Positions 26,959 through 35,507 of a stretch of DNA of 64,000 nt are shown here, piece after piece. Below the pieces are notes generated by a model. That model did no database searches and was not told the origin of the DNA. It worked only from the letters and a program-made list of their open reading frames with translations. The stretch comes from Carboxylicivirga fragile (GTDB taxonomy: Bacteria; Bacteroidota; Bacteroidia; Bacteroidales; Marinilabiliaceae), in NCBI GenBank assembly GCA_025499625.1, contig JAFMVD010000029.1, positions 1-64,000 of the forward strand. The letters are read 5' to 3'. The position numbers and the translations under genes are program-made. Position 1 is the first letter of the stretch; each line of letters opens with the position of its first letter.

Positions 26959-27025
26959 TAAATTTATATTAGAGCTATTTGAACATTAAATTATGTATAA
27001 GCAATTTGGTTAAAAATTATAACCT

Positions 27026-29065
27026 ATGAAACCCAACTATAAAATACATCTACTTTTATTATTGTTGACAATTGGGCAATTTACAGTCGCTCAAAGGTCT
27101 GAAATTAAGAAGGCTCAGAATCAGTACGAGAATCAGGATTATTTCCAGGCTTTGGAGTACTACAAAATAGCTGTAGAAAAAGGAGCTGATGATTTGGATA
27201 CCAAACTCCATATGGCGCGTTGTTATTTTAATCTTAAAGATATACAGACTGCTTTTGATATGTATCTAGGGCTGGAGGATAAGCTTAGAAACGAAGTAGA
27301 TATACGTAACTATGCAGCTTGTTGGCAACAACAGGGTGGTTTTGATGTGGCCATTGAGTGGTACGAAAAAGCTATTAAAGCAGAGGCAAATCCACTAGAC
27401 ATGAAAGAGCTGATTAAAGCTTGTAAGTGGGCAAGGGAAAATGGAGCCTTTGATCAATCGGTTCTTGTAAATCCGGCCAGTTCATTACTTATAGGTGGAC
27501 AGTCTTTTGGTATACAGTTTTATAAAGATGAAGTTGTGTATTCGGGAGCTAAAGAAGATGCTGGAAAAAAGGTAGATAATACGGGTAAGGTTTATTTAAA
27601 TTTATTTTCAGCCAAATATGTTGATGGTGAAGTGCAAGAGGGTGGAAGTTCATTTTCATCAAATCTGGAGTATGATTTTCATGTTGGGGCAACAGCTTTT
27701 ACCAGTGATTTTAAACGAATATATTATACAAAAGTGGTACGCATTAAAGGGGGTAGCCGTATAAAAATATTTACCTCTGAGTTTAACGGTAAAGACTGGG
27801 TGAATGAGCGCGAATTAGCTAATAACTCCGATGATTTTGATATTGGTTACCCGGCAGTATCACCAGATGATAAAACGTTGTATTATACCTCAAACCAACG
27901 CGGTGGCTTCGGAGGTCAGGATATTTATAGTGCACCTATTAAAGCTAATGGTGATGTTGGTAAGGGTGAAAACCTTGGTAAGGAAATTAATACTTTTGGA
28001 GTTGAGAAATGGCCATATATAAGTAAAGAAGGAAAGTTATATTTTGCTTCTGACGGTCACCTTGGTTTTGGAGGGCTTGATATATTCGAGGCTGAATGGG
28101 ATGGTAATAATTTTACCAATGTGCGGAATATGCGCCAACCTATAAATACAGGTAGTGATGATTTTGGTTTCATACTTGATCCAAATGATGCTACACGTGG
28201 TTTTCTTTCATCTAACCGTATAGGTTCGGGTAGTACAGATGCGATCTTCATGTTGATGCCATCTGATGCTCAGGAAGAGGTTAAAAAGGATGTTCCTCCT
28301 GTAGCTGGTTTGGATGTAATACCGGTATTTGATGAAACGGCGACTGTTGAAGAACCAGTTGTAAGTGAACCTATCGTTGAAACACCTTCGGTTGACTTAT
28401 CGATGTTCCCCGCTGTTTTTGCTGCTAAATTAACTTCTACCTTTAATGGTGGTGCTGTTGCAGGTGCTAGTGTGGTTATTAAGGATGCCAATACTGGTGA
28501 AGTTGTTGCCAATGGCGTATCTGATGCTGATGGTAAGGTTAATATTACTATTCCTGATAACTTCAGAAATGATGCTCAGGAATTCGAAATAGAACTTTCC
28601 AAAGGCGCTGAATTCAATAGTAAACGTATGTTGGTTCATATCATGGAAATTGAAGACATAAATAATAATGGTTTATCCCTTACACCAATTTTTGATGATT
28701 CAGCCTTGAATGATATCGGTAAGATGGTTATTTCTTATCGAGGTAGTAAAATTACTGATGAAGGTCAGAAAGTATTGGATCAATTGGCTACAATCTTACA
28801 GCAAAACCCTAATGTGGTTGTTAAGTTGAACGGTCACACCGAAGCTAAAGGTAACCGTTATAATAACCTGGATGTCTCGCAAACCATAGCAGAAGTTGCT
28901 GAAAAAGAATTGATGCTACGTGGTATTAATGATGAAAATATGATTCCGCGTGGATATGGAGAACGTTATTTGCTTAATAAATGTAAGCGTGGCGTGTATT
29001 GCGACGAAGCAGAACATTTAAGTAACCGTCGTATTGAGGTGGTTGTTTGGAAACGACTTAATTAA
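27026..29065 (+). CDS. PorE-like protein: TPR, PD40 propeller, CRD and OmpA domains
   Basis: 679 residues. A signal peptide (MKPNYKIHLLLLLLTIG...VAQ) is followed by TPR repeats (about 25-140). A WD40-like PD40 beta-propeller follows (about 150-415) with motifs such as YPAVSPDDKTLYYTSNQRGG and YFASDGHLGFGGLDIF. A carboxypeptidase regulatory-like domain (about 460-545) precedes the OmpA peptidoglycan-binding domain (about 570-679; NGHTEAKGN, LSNRRIEVVVW). This is the architecture of T9SS component PorE, but no lipobox is seen. It lies 67 bases after the PorP/SprF gene, a common trio in Bacteroidota, and probably anchors the surface assembly to peptidoglycan. Confidence 0.9.
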   Translation: MKPNYKIHLLLLLLTIGQFTVAQRSEIKKAQNQYENQDYFQALEYYKIAVEKGADDLDTKLHMARCYFNLKDIQTAFDMYLGLEDKLRNEVDIRNYAACWQQQGGFDVAIEWYEKAIKAEANPLDMKELIKACKWARENGAFDQSVLVNPASSLLIGGQSFGIQFYKDEVVYSGAKEDAGKKVDNTGKVYLNLFSAKYVDGEVQEGGSSFSSNLEYDFHVGATAFTSDFKRIYYTKVVRIKGGSRIKIFTSEFNGKDWVNERELANNSDDFDIGYPAVSPDDKTLYYTSNQRGGFGGQDIYSAPIKANGDVGKGENLGKEINTFGVEKWPYISKEGKLYFASDGHLGFGGLDIFEAEWDGNNFTNVRNMRQPINTGSDDFGFILDPNDATRGFLSSNRIGSGSTDAIFMLMPSDAQEEVKKDVPPVAGLDVIPVFDETATVEEPVVSEPIVETPSVDLSMFPAVFAAKLTSTFNGGAVAGASVVIKDANTGEVVANGVSDADGKVNITIPDNFRNDAQEFEIELSKGAEFNSKRMLVHIMEIEDINNNGLSLTPIFDDSALNDIGKMVISYRGSKITDEGQKVLDQLATILQQNPNVVVKLNGHTEAKGNRYNNLDVSQTIAEVAEKELMLRGINDENMIPRGYGERYLLNKCKRGVYCDEAEHLSNRRIEVVVWKRLN

Positions 29066-29112
29066 TTTATTAAGTATTAATTGTATTATATTTAGGCATT
29101 AAAATATAGAGA

Positions 29113-29736
29113 ATGAAACTCAAATACTTTTTACTCGTCACCATATTGTTCACAACAGCAGTTTCGGGAATAGCTGAAGATATTGCTGCTTTGCGAACAA
29201 GTAAAAAGATTATTAGAATGGATAAAGCCATTGAGCCTTATTATGCCATTCAAATTATAGCTCTGAAAAAGCCACCTGGTGTTGCGTCTTTCTTTACTAA
29301 TATTGATAAGGCAAGGGAATATCCTTGTGCAGATGGTTTTTATCGTTTCTGTGTAGGGCAATACAGCAGCTACGATGAAGCCAAAAGTAACCTGCAATCT
29401 ATTCGTGGTTTGGGTTATGATCAAGCATTTGTTGTAAATACGGCTGAGTTTGATTTAGGGCAGGGAAGACCTGTTGCGCGATCAAGTAAAAAGATTGATC
29501 CTAATAGAATGTATACTGTGCAACTAAGTGCCTTCCGTTTTCCTGTGTATTTAAGTCATTTTAAAGACTTAGATAATGTGACAGAATATCGAATGAAGGA
29601 TAAAATATTTCGTTATTGCGTTAGCGAAGTTATGGGAACGGAAGCTGCCGCTGAGTTGGAACGCATTAAAGGTTTAGGCTATAAAGATGCATATTTGGTA
29701 GAACTGGATAGGTATGCTCCTTTTAAAATTGAATAA
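29113..29736 (+). CDS. exported protein with two SPOR-like repeats
   Basis: 207 residues: a signal peptide (MKLKYFLLVTILFTTAVSGIA) and two repeats of about 68 residues (about 40-108 and 128-200). Each starts with a YxIQ/YTVQ strand, then a FYRFCVGQY or IFRYCVSEV strand, and ends GLGY.(Q/D)A(F/Y)(V/L)V. This is the SPOR pattern that binds denuded glycan strands in peptidoglycan. It ends the adhesin/PorP/PorE-like group, 47 bases after the OmpA gene, and may link that assembly to the cell wall. The RNase P RNA starts 20 bases after its stop. Confidence 0.75.
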   Translation: MKLKYFLLVTILFTTAVSGIAEDIAALRTSKKIIRMDKAIEPYYAIQIIALKKPPGVASFFTNIDKAREYPCADGFYRFCVGQYSSYDEAKSNLQSIRGLGYDQAFVVNTAEFDLGQGRPVARSSKKIDPNRMYTVQLSAFRFPVYLSHFKDLDNVTEYRMKDKIFRYCVSEVMGTEAAAELERIKGLGYKDAYLVELDRYAPFKIE

Positions 29737-29742
29737 TAATTG

Positions 29743-29750
29743 TACTTTTG
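29743..29750 (+). promoter_or_regulatory. -7 element of the RNase P RNA promoter
   Basis: TACTTTTG matches the Bacteroidetes -7 consensus TAnnTTTG exactly and ends 5 bases before the predicted 5' end of the RNA. A T-rich TTTT at 29721-29724 could serve as the -33 element, 18 bases upstream. Confidence 0.55.
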
Positions 29751-29755
29751 CAAAT

Positions 29756-30160
29756 ATAGCAGGCCGGTCTATCGCTTAGATCATTTGGTTTAAGAGGAAA
29801 GTCCGGGCAATGCAGAGCACCGTATTTCTTAACAGGAAGAAGCTCGTGAGGGTTTAGTAATGTAGCAGAAAATAACCGCCTTGTTTGTGCGCTGAGCTTG
29901 TCGAGGTACATATGCGGGTAAGGGTGAAAAGGTGGGGTAAGAGCTCACCAGTATTGTGGGTAACTATGATAGCTGTACAACTTACGGATTGCAAGACCAT
30001 GTATATTATAACTCCATTATGGAGCAGAGCTGCTCGCTTTGTTTTTCTTTTGAAAAGTTGTAAGGGGTAGGTCGCTAGAGCTTATGGGTAACCATAAGCC
30101 CAGACAAATGATAGACATCTGCTTTTGGCAGATACAGGACCCGGCTTATAGGCTTGCTAT
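29756..30160 (+). ncRNA. rnpB: RNase P RNA, bacterial class A
   Basis: The catalytic RNA of ribonuclease P, which matures tRNA 5' ends. Conserved cores are present: GAGGAAAGTCCGGGC (29794-29808), AGGGTGAAAAGGTG, GGTAAGAGCTCACC, CAGACAAATGAT and ACCCGGCTTATAGGC near the 3' end. The ends pair as helix P1 (ATAGCAGGCC with GGCTTGCTAT), which sets both boundaries, and a T-rich tail follows. The helix expected between ACCGCC and GGTAAGGG (about 29879-29918) is extended and holds TGAGCTTGTCGA, the core of a repeat also found at 10690-10702. The length of about 405 nt is normal for class A. Confidence 0.93.
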
Positions 30161-30185
30161 TTTTTTCTTTTCTAATATCAAAGAC

Positions 30186-31493
30186 ATGAAACATTGGCTC
30201 TCACGACTAGTTCACTATTTGAACGAAGAAATCTGGCGTATTACTGCTGATGATACCACGCGTCGTCAATTTTTTTTAATTCGAGCCATTCGCATTCTTT
30301 TTCTTGCCATTAAAGGTTTTATTAACGACAAGTGCCAACAAAAAGCTTCGGCGCTTACCTTTTATTCATTGCTCTCAGTGGTTCCGGTTGCCGCATTGGC
30401 TTTTGGAATAGCTAAAGGTTTCGGGTTTGATGCAAAGCTAAACGAACTCTTAGCTGCACGCCTCGAAGGTCAAGAGGAGGTATATAAGTTTGTAAGCAAT
30501 TTTGCATTGAATTATCTCGAACGCACCCCTGGCGTTGAAATTGCCGGTATTGGTCTGGTTATGCTTTTATGGGCTGTAATGAAAGTGTTTGGAAATATTG
30601 AAAGCTCATTCAATGATATTTGGGAGGTAAAACATGCCAGAAGTTTTATACGAAAATTCAGCGACTACATTTCCTTGATGTTGGTCGCCATATTATTGCT
30701 AGTTTCTAGTAGTGGTACAGTTATGTTCGTTTCCAAGCAATTAAAATCAATTGGCGTTGAAGATGTCAGAAATCCATTTTTTGTATTGGCTTCTTCTTAC
30801 ATGTTAATATGGATAGTATTCACATTGATTTTATATATAATGCCTAATGCGAGAGTCAAGTTTCGTTCGGCCTTATTTGGTGGAATTATCTCAGGATCTT
30901 TATTTCAACTCTTGCAATATGGATACATTCACTTTCAGAGTTCAGTAACGAGTTACAATGCTATTTATGGTAGTTTTGCTGCCTTGCCATTTTTTCTAAT
31001 ATGGATGCAAGCCAGTTGGTTAATTGTACTTTTCGGGGCTGAATTGTCATTTGCCTATCAGAATGCAAATAGTTTTGAATTTGATGCAGATACACGACGT
31101 GTTAGTTATACGTATCGCCGTTTGGTTATTATAATGGTTGCAGCCGATGTTGTAAAGCGTTTTGAACGAGGAGAGAATCCGCCTTCTAAAATGGAATTGT
31201 CCATTAAGTTGAAATTACCTATTCGTTTAATTAACGAAGTGTTGTACGAGTTGGTTGAATGTAAAGTATTTTCAGAAGTAAACTCTGAAGATGACAAAGA
31301 AATCTGTTATCAACCTGCCATTGATATCAATAAGTTAAGTATTATGAGTGTAATATCGATGGTTGAAGATAAAGGAAGCCGGGATTTACATTTTGAAGAG
31401 ACGCATAACTTAAGCCGTATTCAGTCCGTTCTGGGGGTGTTTAGCAATGTACTGCATTCATCTGAGGACAATGTATTGCTCAAGGATTTATAA
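30186..31493 (+). CDS. YihY/BrkB family inner-membrane protein
   Basis: 435 residues from the ATG at 30186. The frame is open 34 codons upstream, but that part lies inside the RNase P RNA. Several membrane helices are seen (for example VEIAGIGLVMLLWAVMKVFG, YISLMLVAILLLVSSSG, FFVLASSYMLIWIVFTLILY). The family motif ALTFYSLLSVVPVAALAFGIAKGFG is near residue 55, and SVTSYNAIYGSFAALPFFLIWMQASW comes later. The C-terminal part (about 330-435) is soluble and may contain a winged-helix-like segment. YihY/BrkB proteins are predicted transporters once misnamed ribonuclease BN; the substrate is unknown. A terminator follows at 31516-31552. Confidence 0.9.
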   Translation: MKHWLSRLVHYLNEEIWRITADDTTRRQFFLIRAIRILFLAIKGFINDKCQQKASALTFYSLLSVVPVAALAFGIAKGFGFDAKLNELLAARLEGQEEVYKFVSNFALNYLERTPGVEIAGIGLVMLLWAVMKVFGNIESSFNDIWEVKHARSFIRKFSDYISLMLVAILLLVSSSGTVMFVSKQLKSIGVEDVRNPFFVLASSYMLIWIVFTLILYIMPNARVKFRSALFGGIISGSLFQLLQYGYIHFQSSVTSYNAIYGSFAALPFFLIWMQASWLIVLFGAELSFAYQNANSFEFDADTRRVSYTYRRLVIIMVAADVVKRFERGENPPSKMELSIKLKLPIRLINEVLYELVECKVFSEVNSEDDKEICYQPAIDINKLSIMSVISMVEDKGSRDLHFEETHNLSRIQSVLGVFSNVLHSSEDNVLLKDL

Positions 31494-31515
31494 GGAAAAC
31501 TAAACCATTAGATAT

Positions 31516-31552
31516 AAAAAAAGCAACATTGAATTTCAATGTTGCTTTTTTA
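31516..31552. terminator. rho-independent terminator
   Basis: A-run, AAGCAACATTG / CAATGTTGCTT stem with a 5-base loop, and T-run. It closes the BrkB-type gene and could act in both directions. Confidence 0.9.
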
Positions 31553-31559
31553 TATAAGG

Positions 31560-31738
31560 TATCACATCAATTGGGATTAATTTAAACTCCTGTAAAACAG
31601 GATTTGAGTGCATACAATCATCGGTAATCCTCCGTGCCATAAATGACAACCCGAAGGTGAGGCCCGCCCTTAGAAAGCATAGCGTCACTCGGTATTCTGA
31701 TAGCGTTGAGTTTAACAATCAAAACAATTGATGTGATA
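31560..31738. repeat. MITE-like element with terminal inverted repeats
   Basis: The ends are perfect 14-base inverted repeats, TATCACATCAATTG (31560-31573) and CAATTGATGTGATA (31725-31738). They extend inward imperfectly through GATT and TTAAACTC on both arms to about 30 bases. The interior is more GC-rich than its flanks and has a TCCTGTAAAACAGGA inverted repeat. No transposase ORF and no clear target-site duplication are seen. A third copy of CACATCAATT lies at 31780-31789. It may be a non-autonomous element or a structured RNA. Confidence 0.5.
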
Positions 31739-31903
31739 GTTTCTTTATCAAAGATCGTATAACAAATATACCTTATTCGCACATCAATTCCAAGGTTTAT
31801 CAAGGGTTTTAATCCTGTGAAGAGGGAATCAATTGACCATTAAATTATTAAATTTGTGTTTTAACATTTGTTTAATATCTGGATTTCGAAATTTGTTTCA
31901 TCT

Positions 31904-33271
31904 ATGTATGTAATTGTCGATATAGAAACCACGGGTGGTAATTTAAATAATGGTAAGATTACTGAAATTGCCATATATCGACACGATGGGAATAAGGTTA
32001 TTGATGAATTTGTCAGTTTGGTTAATCCTGATAGTTATATACCACCCTTTATTAGTTCGTTAACGGGTATCACAAACGAAATGGTTGAGTCGGCTCCGCC
32101 ATTTTATCAGGTAGCTAAAGATATTGTTGAAATATGTAAGGATGCTGTTTTTGTAGCTCACAATGCAGGTTTCGATTATAATTTTATAAAAGCGGAGTTT
32201 AAAAGTCTGGGTTTTGACTTTTCAATGCCTACCGTTTGTACAGTTAAGCTGTCGCGAAAATTGTTACCAGGTCATGCTTCTTATAGTTTGGGCAAACTGT
32301 GCGATGCTTTGGGCATTGCGAATGGAGCCCGACATCGTGCTGCTGGTGACGCACTTGCTACAGTGGAACTTTTTGAACTATTATTAAGTAAGAACAATGG
32401 CTTAATAAATCCTGAAGACCCGTACACCGAGTTTTCGGCTGATGGTTTACACCCGCAGCTTAGTATCGCAATTATTAAGGAACTACCAAACGAAACAGGA
32501 GTCTACTATATTCATGATGAAAATGGTGACTTGGTATATATTGGGAAAAGTAAGAAGATCAGAAATCGAATTATTACCCACTTAGGAAATCCAAAGACCA
32601 AGAAAGGGCTTGAGATGAAACAAAAGGCTGCTTCCATAAGTTGTGAGCTTACTGGTAGTGAACTGATTGCTTTATTGAAAGAATCCCAAGAGATAAAAGA
32701 GGAGAAACCTCGTTATAATCGCGCCCAACGTCGTTCGCGAAATCAAGTTGGTTTATATCACTACCGCGATAGGAAGGGGTACTTACGCTTGATTCTAAAG
32801 CCCAATAGCGGGGTTGAAATTCCGGCCACTACCTTTGAAAGCTTGAAGGAAGGTCGTGACCAACTCTTTAAATGGATTGAGGAGTACGAACTCTGTCAAC
32901 AATTGTGTGGTTTATACGACGGTAATAATGGTTGTTTTCAATATCAACTTAAAACATGCCGGGGTGCCTGTGTTGGTGAGGAACTTGATGAAGCGTATAA
33001 TCTTCGGGTAAATCAATTGTTGACCAAATTATCTTATGGGTATAATAATGTGGTTATTATGGATAAGGGTAGAAGCAACGATGAAATCGGAATTGTGATA
33101 ATTGAAAATGGACGCTATTTAGGTTGGGGTTATATCTATGAAGATACCGTTATTGAGTCTCCTAAAGAGTTTAAGGATCACATTAAATTATACAATGATA
33201 ACAGAGATACGCGTGTGATTATAAATCAATACCTCCGTCAGAAAAAACACAAAAAGCTTATTCCCTATTAG
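31904..33271 (+). CDS. DnaQ-like exonuclease fused to GIY-YIG nuclease domain
   Basis: 455 residues from the ATG at 31904 (MYVIVDIETTGGNLNNGKI); the frame opens 12 codons earlier at a TTG. The N-terminal DEDD-type 3'-5' exonuclease (about 1-165) has VDIETTGG, FVAHNAGFDYNFI and HRAAGDALAT. A UvrC/Cho-like GIY-YIG domain follows (about 195-290) with NETGVYYIHDENGDLVYIGKSKKIRNRI. The last 160 residues hold several cysteines (CQQLCGLY, CFQYQLKTCRGACVGEE). The exonuclease and GIY-YIG combination is known in bacteria and is suspected to act in DNA repair; the exact role is not established. Confidence 0.88.
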   Translation: MYVIVDIETTGGNLNNGKITEIAIYRHDGNKVIDEFVSLVNPDSYIPPFISSLTGITNEMVESAPPFYQVAKDIVEICKDAVFVAHNAGFDYNFIKAEFKSLGFDFSMPTVCTVKLSRKLLPGHASYSLGKLCDALGIANGARHRAAGDALATVELFELLLSKNNGLINPEDPYTEFSADGLHPQLSIAIIKELPNETGVYYIHDENGDLVYIGKSKKIRNRIITHLGNPKTKKGLEMKQKAASISCELTGSELIALLKESQEIKEEKPRYNRAQRRSRNQVGLYHYRDRKGYLRLILKPNSGVEIPATTFESLKEGRDQLFKWIEEYELCQQLCGLYDGNNGCFQYQLKTCRGACVGEELDEAYNLRVNQLLTKLSYGYNNVVIMDKGRSNDEIGIVIIENGRYLGWGYIYEDTVIESPKEFKDHIKLYNDNRDTRVIINQYLRQKKHKKLIPY

Positions 33272-33277
33272 CGATTG

Positions 33278-33694
33278 CTACCTGCTGTTCTTCTTTAAAA
33301 ATTCATCGTGATCAATTAAATAGCGCTCATGAGCACCAATGCCAATGGACTTTCCAGTAGAATTAAGCACCGCCACATCAAAAAAGAGTTTCCGCTCGTC
33401 AATAAATTTTAAGTGTGCTTTACATTTAATGCTTTCACCTTCAGCAACAGGATGAAAGTGTTTAACGTTCATTTCAACACTTAATGAATCTACACCATTT
33501 ATCAAATTGGGTTCAATGAGCTCAACACAGCATTGCTCCATGAAAACAATCATTGCCGCTGTGGATAAATAGGGTACACGACCAGTACCAAGTGTGGTGG
33601 CCAGATCCTTTTTTTCAACAACAATGTTTTTTTCTAAAATAATCCCTTTAGCTATGTAAAGATCAAATTTTGAATTATTCTTTGCTTGCTTCAT
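33278..33694 (-). CDS. hotdog-fold thioesterase family protein (FlK-like)
   Basis: 138 residues. The pattern TLGTGRVPYLSTAAMIVFMEQCCVELIEPNL followed by SVEMNVKHFHPVAEGE resembles fluoroacetyl-CoA thioesterase-like hotdog proteins. In that family Thr, Glu and His form the active site; here Ser/Thr near residue 44, Glu in MEQCC and His in KHFHPV are in place. Such proteins hydrolyse small acyl-CoA esters. The natural substrate is unknown. It converges with the exonuclease gene (6-bp gap) and lies 59 bases downstream of prfC, read in the opposite direction to the exonuclease. Confidence 0.75.
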   Translation of the reverse strand: MKQAKNNSKFDLYIAKGIILEKNIVVEKKDLATTLGTGRVPYLSTAAMIVFMEQCCVELIEPNLINGVDSLSVEMNVKHFHPVAEGESIKCKAHLKFIDERKLFFDVAVLNSTGKSIGIGAHERYLIDHDEFLKKNSR

Positions 33695-33753
33695 GTGTGA
33701 TTATTTGTTCTAATTCAAATATAACACATAAGATACAAGAAATAAATAGCAAA

Positions 33754-35331
33754 TTAAAATTCTGAGGTAAAGTGGAATTCGATGTTTTTAAAATTGCTTT
33801 GCGCCATTTGTAACATATATGCTGAATCTGCCATAAACACATCACGACCCGATTTATCTTTGGCCATGTATTGAACTTTACGTTTTTTGAAGTCAGCTAA
33901 TTCTTTTTCGTCTTCACTTCTAATCCAGCAAGCTTTATGCAAGTTGATTGGCTCATACCTACATGAAGCTCCATATTCGTGTAGTAAGCGGTATTGAATT
34001 ACTTCGAACTGAAGTGCACCTACCGTACCTATTACTTTTCGTCCATTGAATTGGCTCACAAATAGCTGGGCAACTCCTTCATCCATTAACTGATCAATGC
34101 CCTTGGCTAGCTGCTTCGATTTCATCGGGTCATCGTTCTCGATGTATCTAAATAATTCTGGCGAAAAACTTGGAAGACCTTTGTAGTGCAATTTTTCTCC
34201 TTGAGTAACGGTGTCGCCTATTTTAAAATTACCTGTATCAGGTATACCAACTATATCACCTGGATAGGCTTCATCAATAATGGACTTTTTATCGGCCATA
34301 AAGGCGGTAGGACTGGAGAATTTCATGTTTTTACCATTACGTACATGCAGGTAGTTGGTATTACGTTGAAATTTACCAGAACAAATTTTCAAGAAGGCTA
34401 AACGGTTTCGGTGATTAGGATCCATGTTGGCATGAATCTTAAATACAAAGCCAGTGAACTTTTCTTCTCCAGCATCTACCATACGCTCTTCTGCTTTCGA
34501 AGGCTGTGGAGTAGGGGCTATTTGAAGAAAACAATGCAGAAGTTCGCGAACGCCAAAATTATTTAAAGCACTACCAAAGAAAACGGGTGCAACACTAGCC
34601 TCACGATACGGATCCATTTCGAAATCGGGATAAACACCTTGTACTAGTTCAAGTTCTTCTCGTGCACTTTCGGCCGAATCATCACCGATAATACTATTAA
34701 GAACTGGATCATTAAAGTCTTCGATGGAAACACCTTCTTCTAATACTTGTTTGCCCGGATCAAAAAGGTAAAGGTTTTTTTCAAAAAGGTTATATACGCC
34801 TTTAAACTCGGTACCATTACCAATTGGCCAGCTTAATGGCTGAACTTTTATTTTTAATTCTTCTTCAACTTCGTCAAGTAATTCAAAGGGGTCTTTACTT
34901 GGGCGATCCATCTTATTAATGAAAACAATTACGGGCGTATTACGCATACGGCACACTTCCATTAGTTTTCTGGTTTGCGCTTCTACACCTTTAGCTGCAT
35001 CCACAACAATGATTACGCTATCAACCGCAGTAAGCGTTCGGAAAGTATCTTCGGCAAAATCCTGGTGACCTGGTGTGTCAAGAATATTAACTTTATAGCC
35101 ATCGTACTCAAAACCCATTACCGATGTGGCCACAGAAATACCTCTTTGTTTCTCAATTTCCATGAAATCGGACGTGGCTGTTTTTTTAATTTTATTCGAT
35201 TTAACAGCTCCTGCAACATGAATAGCCCCACCAAAAAGAAGTAGCTTCTCAGTAAGTGTTGTTTTACCCGCATCCGGGTGACTAATAATGGCAAACGTAC
35301 GTCTTCTCTTAATTTCTTCTGTAAATCCCAT
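33754..35331 (-). CDS. prfC: peptide chain release factor 3
   Basis: 525 residues from the ATG at 35331; the frame continues 8 codons upstream to a possible alternative start. RF3 is the GTPase that recycles RF1 and RF2 from ribosomes after termination. GTPase motifs are intact: G1 [19 protein letters not shown], the switch region KQRGISV, G3 DTPGHQDF and G4 FINKMDR. The central and C-terminal domains include [18 protein letters not shown], diagnostic of RF3 compared with EF-G. Length is close to the E. coli protein (529). Confidence 0.95.
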   Translation of the reverse strand: MGFTEEIKRRRTFAIISHPDAGKTTLTEKLLLFGGAIHVAGAVKSNKIKKTATSDFMEIEKQRGISVATSVMGFEYDGYKVNILDTPGHQDFAEDTFRTLTAVDSVIIVVDAAKGVEAQTRKLMEVCRMRNTPVIVFINKMDRPSKDPFELLDEVEEELKIKVQPLSWPIGNGTEFKGVYNLFEKNLYLFDPGKQVLEEGVSIEDFNDPVLNSIIGDDSAESAREELELVQGVYPDFEMDPYREASVAPVFFGSALNNFGVRELLHCFLQIAPTPQPSKAEERMVDAGEEKFTGFVFKIHANMDPNHRNRLAFLKICSGKFQRNTNYLHVRNGKNMKFSSPTAFMADKKSIIDEAYPGDIVGIPDTGNFKIGDTVTQGEKLHYKGLPSFSPELFRYIENDDPMKSKQLAKGIDQLMDEGVAQLFVSQFNGRKVIGTVGALQFEVIQYRLLHEYGASCRYEPINLHKACWIRSEDEKELADFKKRKVQYMAKDKSGRDVFMADSAYMLQMAQSNFKNIEFHFTSEF

Positions 35332-35507
35332 GACCCTAATTTTTTCGACCTGCAAATTTAAACAATAGATTCAATTTAGACATGTGTTTCGTTGATAGTT
35401 TATTGAAAATTTAATCTGCTTTTTGTTTATAAATCGAAGAATATTTTTAATTTTTGCTTTTAAATTATAAGAGAGAGACCGAAGTATTTACTAATTGAAT
35501 AAATTTT

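Larger units (their letters stand above)
31494..31903. other. intergenic region with terminator and inverted-repeat element
   Basis: These 410 bases contain the terminator at 31516-31552, the inverted-repeat element at 31560-31738, and an AT-rich leader before the exonuclease gene with a consensus TAAATTTG -7 element at 31849-31856. The short ORFs on the minus strand are not convincing genes. Confidence 0.55.

Noticed and set aside
29723-30070. Short ORFs within the RNase P RNA gene
   Set aside because: They overlap conserved ribozyme cores on either strand and have no protein-like features.
30084-30185. Upstream extension of the BrkB-type gene
   Set aside because: These codons lie inside the conserved 3' part of RNase P RNA; the ATG at 30186 matches the family N-terminus.
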